Assembly (NCBI GenBank): GCA_013178015.1
Contig: JABLXR010000003.1
Location: 49,063 to 113,062, forward strand
Source of the DNA: Anaerolineae bacterium
GTDB taxonomy: Bacteria > Chloroflexota > Anaerolineae > DRVO01
DNA length: 64,000 bases
Direction: 5' to 3'
A program made the translations under genes and the position numbers. The notes under the pieces are model-generated. The model searched no databases. It worked only from the letters and a program-made list of their open reading frames with translations, and was not told the origin of the DNA. This document shows positions 55,061 through 62,606 of the stretch, in pieces (within the stretch, counting starts at the first letter, position 1; each line of letters opens with the position of its first letter).

Positions 55061-55831
55061 TCAGTTGGGTACTGGCGTGGCCACGCTCAGCAGCGGACCC
55101 AGAGTGAAAGCTTCCTGCTCGGTGGGATACAGGATCACGATCTCCGCCCGGCGGTTGATGGCCCGATGTTCCCGGCTGTCGTTGGGAACCAGGGGCTTGT
55201 ATTCCCCATGCCCTGCCGCGCATAGCCGCTCCGGGGCAATTCCGCACTCGTCAATGAGAAACCGTACGATGGCCACCGCGCGCGCTACGGACAGCTCCCA
55301 GTTAGTGGGGTACAGAGGATGGTTGGTGGGCACGTTGTCGGTGTGGGCCTCCACCCGGATAGGATTGTCCAATCTGGCCAACTGCTGGCCGACGGCCAGC
55401 AGGGCTGCCCGAGAGCGCGGGTTCAGCACCGCTCCCCCGGGCTCGAACACGATCGCCTCAGAGAGGCTGATAATCACCCCTTCGTAGGTCATGTTGACTG
55501 CGAGGTCGCCGGCCAGGCCGGCGCTATCGGCAAAATCAGCTAGCGCCGCCCCGACACTGAGAAAGTCCTGTTGCTCCTGGGGGAGGGTATCGAACCGGAT
55601 CGGGGCCGGCCTCCCCACTCCCCCCTGGCCGAGCCCGACGATGACACCGCCGCCTCCTCGGCCGAAGGCGCGCCGCATGGACTCGGCCACCGCGGCGAAC
55701 TTCCTGAGGTCAGTGTTGGCCATGGAGTAGAGCACGATGAAGAACACCAACAGAAGCGTGATCATGTCTGCGTAGGTCAGCAGCCAGCGTTCGTGATTGG
55801 CCTTGCCTTCCTCGTGTTGCTTGCGCGCCAT
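55061..55831 (-). CDS. motB: Flagellar motor stator MotB
   Basis: A 256-residue stator subunit. The helix at about 17-37 carries the ion-binding D22 in LLTYADMITLLLVFF; the C-terminal OmpA-like domain (about 120-240) binds peptidoglycan, with VEAHTDNVPTNH and LSVARAVAIVRFL. Proton or sodium use cannot be decided from this alone. It is nine bases after motA. Confidence 0.93.
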   Translation of the reverse strand: MARKQHEEGKANHERWLLTYADMITLLLVFFIVLYSMANTDLRKFAAVAESMRRAFGRGGGGVIVGLGQGGVGRPAPIRFDTLPQEQQDFLSVGAALADFADSAGLAGDLAVNMTYEGVIISLSEAIVFEPGGAVLNPRSRAALLAVGQQLARLDNPIRVEAHTDNVPTNHPLYPTNWELSVARAVAIVRFLIDECGIAPERLCAAGHGEYKPLVPNDSREHRAINRRAEIVILYPTEQEAFTLGPLLSVATPVPN

Positions 55832-55839
55832 GGCTCGCC

Positions 55840-56658
55840 CTAGGCTTGAGCTCTGGCGGATGCTCCAGCGACAGCGGTACCTCTCGCCTGAGGAGCCGCC
55901 TCGGAACCGCGCTCGGAGGGAGCGAGGAAGGTCTCTAGCTTCTCCCGCACTACCCGCGGGTTTTCACCCGCTTGAACCGCCAGGATGCCCTCTATCATCA
56001 TCTCCCGCGATTGTATTTCGAGGGCCGTCTGAGCCTTCAGCTTGTTGGCCAGGGGCAGGTACACCAGGTTGGCGAAGGCGACGCCATACAGCGTGGCTAT
56101 GAAGGCCACAGCGATCTTGTGTCCCAGGCCGTCCGGGTCGTCCAGGTGCCCGAGCACGCTCACCAGGCCCATGACGGTGCCGATGATGCCCATGGTCGGA
56201 GAGAAGCCGCCCATAGCCTCCAGAAGGCCATGCCCCATCTTGTGGCGCGCCTCCATGCTGGCTAGGTCCGCCTCCAGGATGTCCCGCACGACCTCTGGGT
56301 CCACGCCATCTACTACCAGCATGACCCCACGCTGCAGGAAGCGGTCTTCGATCCTTCTGGCCTCTTCCTCCAGCGAGAGAAGACCTTCTCGGCGCGCCTT
56401 GTCCGCCAACTGCACCAGCAGCGCGATAGTCGCCTGGAGGTCCAGGGCCTGGGGCCTGGCGGCAGCTAGGACCAGCCTGGGTAGCCGCATGAACACCGGC
56501 AGAGGGGTACTGACCAGAGTGGCAGCGAAGGTGCCGCCGAGCACGATCATGCCCGCGGTGACCTGCACCAGGCCGGAGGGGCTTCCACCCTCCATGACGA
56601 AGGCCACTATCATGGCCGCAAAGCCCAGGATCAGGCCGCCTATGGTGCCGATGTCCAT
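55840..56658 (-). CDS. motA: Flagellar motor stator MotA
   Basis: A 272-residue four-helix stator subunit. The third-helix region MGGFSPTMGIIGTVMGLVSVL and the fourth-helix VAFIATLYGVAFANLVYLPLANKL are canonical. Cytoplasmic charged residues for rotor contact are in the loop RREGLLSLEEEARR. A C-terminal Ala-rich tail of about 20 residues is unusual but not informative. Confidence 0.94.
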   Translation of the reverse strand: MDIGTIGGLILGFAAMIVAFVMEGGSPSGLVQVTAGMIVLGGTFAATLVSTPLPVFMRLPRLVLAAARPQALDLQATIALLVQLADKARREGLLSLEEEARRIEDRFLQRGVMLVVDGVDPEVVRDILEADLASMEARHKMGHGLLEAMGGFSPTMGIIGTVMGLVSVLGHLDDPDGLGHKIAVAFIATLYGVAFANLVYLPLANKLKAQTALEIQSREMMIEGILAVQAGENPRVVREKLETFLAPSERGSEAAPQARGTAVAGASARAQA

Positions 56659-56662
56659 CTGC

Positions 56663-56869
56663 TCAAGCCTTCTCCACGCACTCGCTCAACCGGCTCACCT
56701 GCCACCGGTACCGGATGACCTTGGCCGCGACTTCGGCCGGGCTCTCCAGCACGACCAGCCGCTTTCCATCCGTGAAGGTAATCACCGTGTCGGGATTGGC
56801 CTCCGCCGCTCGGATGTGGTCGGCATTGACATACAGCACCGAGCCATCTAGCCGCGTGACCTCGATCAC
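56663..56869 (-). CDS. flbD: Short flagellar protein FlbD
   Basis: A 68-residue protein of the short FlbD family common in Bacillota flagellar operons before motA. It begins IEVTRLDGSVLYVNADHI and continues with NPDTVITFTDGKRLVVLES. This is not the sigma-54 regulator also named FlbD. The GTG start at 56869 follows AGGAGG; ATG at 56884 is the alternative. First gene of unit A, about 24 bases from the predicted transcript start. Confidence 0.88.
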   Translation of the reverse strand: MIEVTRLDGSVLYVNADHIRAAEANPDTVITFTDGKRLVVLESPAEVAAKVIRYRWQVSRLSECVEKA

Positions 56870-56899
56870 CGATTCCCTCCTCATCGTCGCGATCGGCTC

Positions 56900-56967
56900 A
56901 CTATAGGGTCCGCTTCGCGACAGCATCAGTAAACAGCTCGTGATTCTTTCGTAAACGCTCCGTGAAT
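56900..56967 (-). promoter_or_regulatory. Array of four 11-bp direct repeats plus -10, upstream of flbD-motA unit
   Basis: On the minus strand, units at 56957-56967, 56946-56956, 56935-56945 and 56924-56934 have cores TTCACG, TTTACG, ATCACG and TTTACT. Twenty-two bases after the last core is TATAGT (56900-56905). No recognisable -35 is present. It is back-to-back with the array at 56986-57029, with 18 bases between, so one control region serves both divergent flagellar units. Confidence 0.8.
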
Positions 56968-56985
56968 AGGCACCTGCAGCGTTCA

Positions 56986-57052
56986 ATTTACGCGTGGCTT
57001 ACGTACGATTCACGGAACGTTTACTGTTGGCATGCCCGGGCGATGGTATCAC
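56986..57052 (+). promoter_or_regulatory. Array of four 11-bp direct repeats plus -10, upstream of glycosidase-flgC unit
   Basis: Units at 56986-56996, 56997-57007, 57008-57018 and 57019-57029 have cores TTTACG, CTTACG, TTCACG and TTTACT. Twenty-one bases after the last core is TATCAC (57047-57052), a weaker -10. The layout is the same as at the fliA and flbD units. Confidence 0.78.
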
Positions 57053-57087
57053 TGGCGCGTGCGTAAGTGGTGATGCCAGGAGGACTG

Positions 57088-58344
57088 GTGGCAGATCGGC
57101 CAGCAGCCGTAGCGCCGGTTGCCAATCGTCAGCAGCCAGATCTACCTGCGCCGGGGCCCACCCGGCCCGGGCGCGATCACGCCTTCGGAGCTGAGCTCAG
57201 GCAAGCCACCAGCGCCTACCGCCGCAAGGTCGATCAGACGAGCTTCCTGAGGAGCCTGCAGCCGCTGGCCACTCCACTCTCACTCAGATGGGCAGTGGAG
57301 GAGCAGCTGCAGCGCATCATCTGCGCCAACGCCGCAGCGGGCTACACGCCACCCGTCGCCGAAAGCGATCTACCGCCCCTCGTTCCCCTCTCAGCCGCAG
57401 GCGGGGCAGCATCGCGAACGTCGGGTCCTGAGGCGAAGGGGATAGCCGGCCCCCTCAGCCTGGACCGCTTTCCTCGTCCCGTGGGCGACAACGGCCGCGG
57501 CGTGCACTGGATCCCCACGCTCCGCACTGATCCCGAAGTGGTGGACCAGTTCGTGGCCGAGGCGGTCAAGATGGGGATGAAGTGGGTGGTGTTCTTGAAT
57601 GACGGCACCAACATAGGAGATAACGACTACCTAGTGCGCCAGCTGACCCGAAACGGGATCATGCCCGTCATGCGCGTCTACACCGATGGGCTCAAGCCTA
57701 TCGAGGGTGACCTGGAGGCGCTGGTCAGGCACTATCGCGCCCTGGGGGTGACCTACTACCAGCTATACAACGAGCCCAACCTCATGGTGGAGACGCACGG
57801 CCAGCCCCCCGACGTGGCTCGGTACCTTGACCTCTGGGTGCCCGCAGCGCGCCGGGTCATCGCTGCCGGGGGTCTGCCCGGCATCGGGGCCCTCAGCCCT
57901 CAGGGCGAGATGGACGATCGCCAGTTCCTGCGAGAGATGCTGGACGAAATGGACCGGCGCGGGGAGCTGCAGCTTCTCGACCGTACATGGCTAGCTGTGC
58001 ACAACTACACCGGCCCCCGCCCTCTATCCGACCCGGACGGATTCCTTCGCTTCCGCCAGTACGACGAGATCATCCGCGCGAAACTGGGCCGGTCGCTGCC
58101 CATGGTCGGCACCGAGGGCGGGACTCACGTGAGCACACATGTGGATGAGGCAGCTCAAGTACAGATGGTTCTCGGAGCCTACGAGTACATGGCTAGGGAA
58201 AGAGAACCGTACAACTTTGCCTACACTTACTGGATCATCGCCAACGAGGTCGGCGGGGGCAGAGATCCAGAGTTCTCCGGGCATGCCCTCTTCACCGCCC
58301 AGGGGCCCAGCCGACTGGCCCGCGCTCTAGCCGCTAGCGCCTGA
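57088..58344 (+). CDS. Clan GH-A glycosidase-like TIM-barrel protein in a flagellar operon
   Basis: A 418-residue protein. Residues about 125-410 look like a (beta/alpha)8 glycoside hydrolase: YNEPN with acid/base E229 and GTEGG with nucleophile E343, at the spacing expected in clan GH-A. The first 85 residues are Pro/Gln-rich then helical and have no signal peptide, so export through the flagellar apparatus is possible. It is the first gene of unit D, 20 bases before flgC, at the position where flgB is usually found. It may cut peptidoglycan or surface glycan for rod passage, replacing the FlgJ muramidase; this is inference. The GTG start follows AGGAGG; GTG at 57067 and ATG at 57073 are alternatives. 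Confidence 0.65.
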   Translation: MADRPAAVAPVANRQQPDLPAPGPTRPGRDHAFGAELRQATSAYRRKVDQTSFLRSLQPLATPLSLRWAVEEQLQRIICANAAAGYTPPVAESDLPPLVPLSAAGGAASRTSGPEAKGIAGPLSLDRFPRPVGDNGRGVHWIPTLRTDPEVVDQFVAEAVKMGMKWVVFLNDGTNIGDNDYLVRQLTRNGIMPVMRVYTDGLKPIEGDLEALVRHYRALGVTYYQLYNEPNLMVETHGQPPDVARYLDLWVPAARRVIAAGGLPGIGALSPQGEMDDRQFLREMLDEMDRRGELQLLDRTWLAVHNYTGPRPLSDPDGFLRFRQYDEIIRAKLGRSLPMVGTEGGTHVSTHVDEAAQVQMVLGAYEYMAREREPYNFAYTYWIIANEVGGGRDPEFSGHALFTAQGPSRLARALAASA

Positions 58345-58363
58345 CGTGTAGGAGAAGGTGACC

Positions 58364-58828
58364 ATGAGCGTCGCCAGGACCATGCGCATCAGTGCTTCCG
58401 CCCTGACCGCTGAACGGCTGCGGATGGATGTGATCGCCAACAACATCGCTAACGCCCAGACCACTGGACCTGACGGACCTTACCGGAGGCAACGCGTGGT
58501 GGTGCAGGCACTGGGACCGGAAGCATCGCCAGCGGCGTTCGGTAACGTCCTCCGAAGCCATATGGTGGCCGACGGCGGCACGCCCCACGTCGTCGGCTCG
58601 GGAGTGAGGGTGGTGCGCGTGGAGGAGGACCAGTCTCCCGGTCCAGCCGTATACGAGCCCCGCCATCCCGATGCCGATGAGAACGGATACGTGACCTATC
58701 CCAACGTCAACGTAGCCGCCGAAATGGTGGACTTGCTCTCAGCCACCCGAGCCTACGAGGCCAACGTAACCGTGGTGAACGCACTGAAGAGCATGGCCCT
58801 CAAGGCTCTGTCCATCGGCAGTCGCTGA
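58364..58828 (+). CDS. flgC: Flagellar basal-body rod protein FlgC
   Basis: A 154-residue proximal rod protein. The N-terminal motif ERLRMDVIANNIANAQTTGPDGPYRRQRVV and the C-terminal NGYVTYPNVNVAAEMVDLLSATRAYEANVTVVNALKSM are canonical. flgB, its normal upstream neighbour, is missing here. The ATG at 58364 follows GGAG. Confidence 0.94.
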   Translation: MSVARTMRISASALTAERLRMDVIANNIANAQTTGPDGPYRRQRVVVQALGPEASPAAFGNVLRSHMVADGGTPHVVGSGVRVVRVEEDQSPGPAVYEPRHPDADENGYVTYPNVNVAAEMVDLLSATRAYEANVTVVNALKSMALKALSIGSR

Positions 58829-58854
58829 TCGCTGTCTCTCGGGAGATGAGCCCC

Positions 58855-59166
58855 ATGATCCATAGCATACAACCTGTCGAAGGCCCGGAGCGGGCGCCCT
58901 CCGCGGGGGGTGCTGGCTCCAAGGTCGCCGCGAGCTCGCCCTCGGGCCCGTCCTTTGGCGCAGTCCTGGAACGAGCCCTCGACAGCCTCGACGCCCTCGC
59001 TCAAGAAAGCGACCGCTTGGCCGAGGCCTTCGCGGCCGGTGAGGACGTGGAGGTACACCAGGTCATGCTGGCCATGCAGGAGACCCAGATAGCTTTCGAG
59101 CTCGCCGTCCAGGTGCGCAACCGCATCGTGGACGCCTACCAAGAGATCATGCGGATGCAGGTCTGA
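58855..59166 (+). CDS. fliE: Flagellar hook-basal body complex protein FliE
   Basis: A 103-residue adaptor between the MS ring and the rod. The C-terminal part GEDVEVHQVMLAMQETQIAFELAVQVRNRIVDAYQEIMRMQV is typical in family pattern. The start at 58855 lies nine bases after GGGAG; the ATG at 58846 abuts that site and is less likely. Confidence 0.9.
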   Translation: MIHSIQPVEGPERAPSAGGAGSKVAASSPSGPSFGAVLERALDSLDALAQESDRLAEAFAAGEDVEVHQVMLAMQETQIAFELAVQVRNRIVDAYQEIMRMQV

Positions 59167-59202
59167 CCCTCGACGGTCCCACCACGTACCCCGAGGTAGC
59201 AG

Positions 59203-60843
59203 ATGTCCTTGGCGACGCTTCAGCAGCGTGTGGCCGGTATCCATTCTAGCCTGGATCCTCGCCAGAGGTTGATCGCGTTGATGGGTGCAGGCGCGGCCGT
59301 GCTTGCTCTGGCGGTCCTGGCCCTGTCGGCGGGGCAGGAGCCCGAATTCGCCGTGGCGTTCAGTGGACTGCACCGGGAGGATGCGTCTGCCATAGTAGCC
59401 CGCCTCCGAGAGCAAGGAGTCCCCTATCGCATCTCCAGTGACGAGGCCACCGTCCGCGTGCCAGCAGCACAGGTGCACGACGTTCGCCTGGACATGGCCA
59501 GCGTTGGTCTGCCCTCGGGCGGCACCGTGGGTTTCGAGATCTTCGACACCACCAACCTTGGGATGACCGATTTCACCCAGCAAGTGAACTACCGGCGGGC
59601 TCTGGAGGGGGAGCTGGCACGCACCGTGTCCAGCCTCGAGGCTGTGCACGAGGCACGAGTCCACATCGTCATGCCCCAGCCCAGCATCTACACCAGCCTG
59701 GAGCGCAAGCCCAGTGCTTCCGTGCTTCTGCGACTCCATCCGGCCAAGAGCCTCACGCAGGAACAGGTACGGGGCATCGCTCACCTGGTATCCAGCAGTG
59801 TTGAGGGCCTTACGCCCGACAACATCACCATCGTTGATACTAGCGGCACAGTGCTCAGCGACATGCTGGCCGAGGGCCAGCAACGAGTTACAGATCAGCA
59901 GTTCCAGGCGCAGCGCGACTTTGAGCGCTCGCTCGAGGCTAAGCTCCGCTCCATGCTCGAGACCACCCTCGGCCCCGGCCGGGCGGCGGTTAGCGTGAGC
60001 GCCCAGTTTGATTGGTCTGAGGTGCAGACGAGCCGGGAGTCTTACGAGACACCGGTAACAGGCACGCCCGTTGTCCGTAGCGCCCGCGAAGTCCGCGAGG
60101 TGCAGGGCGATGGTGGTCCCGCCACCGGGGGAGTGCCCGGCGTGGATGCCAATGTACCCTCCGTGCCGTCCTACACCGGGGTTCTAGCCTCGGCACAGGC
60201 TGGCACCCAGGCTAGCAGCCAGGGCTACGAGCGCTCCGACGTCACCTACAACTACGAGGTCTCCAAAGTGGTCTCCCACTCGGTCACCCGGCCGGGTCGG
60301 CTGGAGCGCCTCAGCGTGTCGGTGCTGTTGGACAATGTCTCTGACGAAGCTCTCCTCGAAAGCGTGCGTCAGGCGGTGGAAGCAGCGGCAGGCGTGGACA
60401 TGGCCCGCGGCGACCGCCTGACGGTGGAGACGCTGGCCTTCGATCGGTCGCACATAGAACAGGCGGAAGCTGCGCTCGCCAGAACCGAGAGGGAGTTGCT
60501 CTACCTCTCTGCCGCGCGCTGGGGTGCTCTGGCGCTAGGAGGGGTGATCGCTCTGCTCCTAGTGCGAAGCCTGGTCCTTCGCGCCTTCGCTGCCCCTCCT
60601 CGCAAGGGAGCCCGTCCCAAGACCATTACGACACCGCAAGAGGCGCTGCAGGCTGGCACCCGGCAGCTCCTCTCTCAGGGCGAAGCCGGAGCAGCTCTCG
60701 GGCCCGGAGAGGATGAACCGTCGGTGGCCGACCTCGCCAGCACGCAGCATCAGCTGATCACGCTTGCGCAGCGGCAGCCGGAGGTGCTCGCCCAGGTCAT
60801 CCAGTTCTGGCTGAGCGAATCCGACCCGCGCAGGAGGCGGTGA
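59203..60843 (+). CDS. fliF: Flagellar MS-ring protein FliF
   Basis: A 546-residue MS-ring protein. The first membrane helix is at about 24-42; ring-building motifs follow (GFEIFDTTNLGMTDFTQQVNYRRALEGELARTV, ARVHIVMPQPS, PDNITIVDTSG); the second helix is at about 440-462; and the C-terminal tail LASTQHQLITLAQRQPEVLAQVIQFWL should bind FliG. All regions are present. Confidence 0.95.
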   Translation: MSLATLQQRVAGIHSSLDPRQRLIALMGAGAAVLALAVLALSAGQEPEFAVAFSGLHREDASAIVARLREQGVPYRISSDEATVRVPAAQVHDVRLDMASVGLPSGGTVGFEIFDTTNLGMTDFTQQVNYRRALEGELARTVSSLEAVHEARVHIVMPQPSIYTSLERKPSASVLLRLHPAKSLTQEQVRGIAHLVSSSVEGLTPDNITIVDTSGTVLSDMLAEGQQRVTDQQFQAQRDFERSLEAKLRSMLETTLGPGRAAVSVSAQFDWSEVQTSRESYETPVTGTPVVRSAREVREVQGDGGPATGGVPGVDANVPSVPSYTGVLASAQAGTQASSQGYERSDVTYNYEVSKVVSHSVTRPGRLERLSVSVLLDNVSDEALLESVRQAVEAAAGVDMARGDRLTVETLAFDRSHIEQAEAALARTERELLYLSAARWGALALGGVIALLLVRSLVLRAFAAPPRKGARPKTITTPQEALQAGTRQLLSQGEAGAALGPGEDEPSVADLASTQHQLITLAQRQPEVLAQVIQFWLSESDPRRRR

Positions 60844-60847
60844 TCCG

Positions 60848-61861
60848 GTGGCGGCAAGCGACATTGACCTGCGTGGCACCGACAAGGCAGCCGTGCTGCT
60901 GATCGCTTTGGGCTCACAGCTGGCCTCGGCTGTGTTGAAGCACTGCAGCGAGGCCGAAGTGGAGCGGCTAACCCTCGCCATCTTCAACACCCAGTCGGTG
61001 CCCTCCGGCGTCCGCGACGCTGTGCTAGAGGAGTGCCTGCAGTTGAGCCGGGGGTCCATGGCCCTCAAGGAGGGCGGGGAGGAGTACGCCCGAGAGCTGC
61101 TCACGCGTACCTACGGCGGGCAGCAGGCCCTCGAGTTCCTGGAGCGGATAGCCGGCAAGTCCCTGGAGCGCCCCTTCGAGTTCCTGGACTCGGTGGATCC
61201 GGCCCAGCTGGCCACCTCGCTCACCAACGAACACCCTCAGACAGTGGCCCTGATCCTGTGCTACCTGCCCGCCAAGAAGGTGGCAGCCGTCATGGCCAAC
61301 CTGGACGAGGAGCTCCAGGCCGAGGTGGCCACCCGCATCGCCATGATGGATCGCATCTCGCCCGACATCGTCTCCGAGGTTCAGACCGGCCTCAGGCGCA
61401 AGATGGCATCCTTCCTGGCGCGCGAGTATTCCACCATTGGCGGGGTCAACTTCCTGGTACGCGTCCTCAACCAGTCCGATCGCGCTACCGAGCGCGCCAT
61501 CCTAGAGAACCTCGAGGAGTGCGACGCTTCGCTGGCCGAGTCGGTTCGGCGGAACATGTTCGTCTTCGAGGACATCGTCCAGCTCGACGATCGGTCCATC
61601 CAGCGCGTCCTCAAGGAGGTGGAATCGCGCGATCTCGTACTGGCCCTGAAAGGTTCCAACGAGGAGGTACGAGGGGCCATCTTCCGCAACCTGTCCTCCC
61701 GCGCCGCCGAGACTCTGCGCGAAGACTTGGAGGCCCTCGGCCCGGTGCGCCTGCGAAACGTGGAGGAGGCACAGCAGCGCATAGTGAATGTGATCCGCAG
61801 GCTGGAAGAGGCGGAGGAGATCGTAGTGTCACGCGGGAGCCAGGATGAGCTCATCGTCTAG
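60848..61861 (+). CDS. fliG: Flagellar motor switch protein FliG
   Basis: A 337-residue switch protein. The N-terminal domain binds FliF (DKAAVLLIALGSQLASAVLKH); the middle domain carries EHPQTVALILCYLPAKKVAAVM; the C-terminal domain has the charged torque helix (DRSIQRVLKEVESRDLVLALKG and the following RGAIFRNLSSRAAETLREDLE). The GTG start follows AGGAGG. It overlaps fliH by 17 bases. Confidence 0.95.
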   Translation: MAASDIDLRGTDKAAVLLIALGSQLASAVLKHCSEAEVERLTLAIFNTQSVPSGVRDAVLEECLQLSRGSMALKEGGEEYARELLTRTYGGQQALEFLERIAGKSLERPFEFLDSVDPAQLATSLTNEHPQTVALILCYLPAKKVAAVMANLDEELQAEVATRIAMMDRISPDIVSEVQTGLRRKMASFLAREYSTIGGVNFLVRVLNQSDRATERAILENLEECDASLAESVRRNMFVFEDIVQLDDRSIQRVLKEVESRDLVLALKGSNEEVRGAIFRNLSSRAAETLREDLEALGPVRLRNVEEAQQRIVNVIRRLEEAEEIVVSRGSQDELIV

Positions 61862-62606
61862 GGTACTCAAGCAAGTGCTCCCGGCTCAGCCAGACTGGCG
61901 GATCATCCGGCACGGTGGCGGCGACGACCCGGATGACGGCGGCACCACCGGCGACGTGATGGCTCTGGACTGCCTGCGGGAGGAGGCCAGACGCCAGGCT
62001 GAGGCGCTCGTGGCACAGGCTCGGTCCGAGGCCGCCCACATACTGACTCAGGCCCAGGAGGAGGCTGCGCGGATCATGGAGAAGGCCGCGCAGGAAGGAC
62101 GCAGGGAGGGCCTAGTCGCCGGTCTAGACGAAGGGCGCCGTCAGGGCGAGGACCAAGCACTCGAGGCCAACCGCGCCCGCGCCGAACGCCTCGCGGAGCT
62201 GGCGAAGGCGGTGCAGGAGGAGCAGCTCCGCATCGTGGCTGAGCTGGAGCCGCAATTGGTGGAACTGGCCCTGGGCATTGCCCGCAAGGTGATCGGTGCC
62301 GAGCTCGCCACCCGACCCGAACTCCTGCTGGAGATCCTGGCCCGGGCCATCGAGCAGGCGAGGGGCGGTGGGCGCTGTCACATCCGTCTGCATCCAGACG
62401 ATGTCGACCTGGTAGAGCCCCACCTACCTCAGTCAGCTCTGGAGGCGGGTGGCAGTCAGTGGCGCCTGGTGGCCGATCCGTCGCTGTCGCCCGGAGACTG
62501 CCTGATCGAGACCGATTTCGGAGTAGTGGACGCGCGAATCTCCACCCAGCTGGATGAGCTCCGGCGCCTAATGCTCGGGAGCAGTGATGGCGGACACGCG
62601 CATTGA
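61845..62606 (+). CDS. fliH: Flagellar export ATPase regulator FliH
   Basis: A 253-residue peripheral protein. A long charged coiled coil (about 42-120, Ala/Glu/Arg-rich with GRREGLVAGLDEGRRQG) is followed by the FliH/V-ATPase-E-like domain (LVELALGIARKVIGAEL, CHIRLHPDDVDLV, GDCLIETDFGVVDARISTQLDEL). It binds FliI, encoded next with a 20-base overlap. Confidence 0.93.
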   Translation: MSSSSRVLKQVLPAQPDWRIIRHGGGDDPDDGGTTGDVMALDCLREEARRQAEALVAQARSEAAHILTQAQEEAARIMEKAAQEGRREGLVAGLDEGRRQGEDQALEANRARAERLAELAKAVQEEQLRIVAELEPQLVELALGIARKVIGAELATRPELLLEILARAIEQARGGGRCHIRLHPDDVDLVEPHLPQSALEAGGSQWRLVADPSLSPGDCLIETDFGVVDARISTQLDELRRLMLGSSDGGHAH

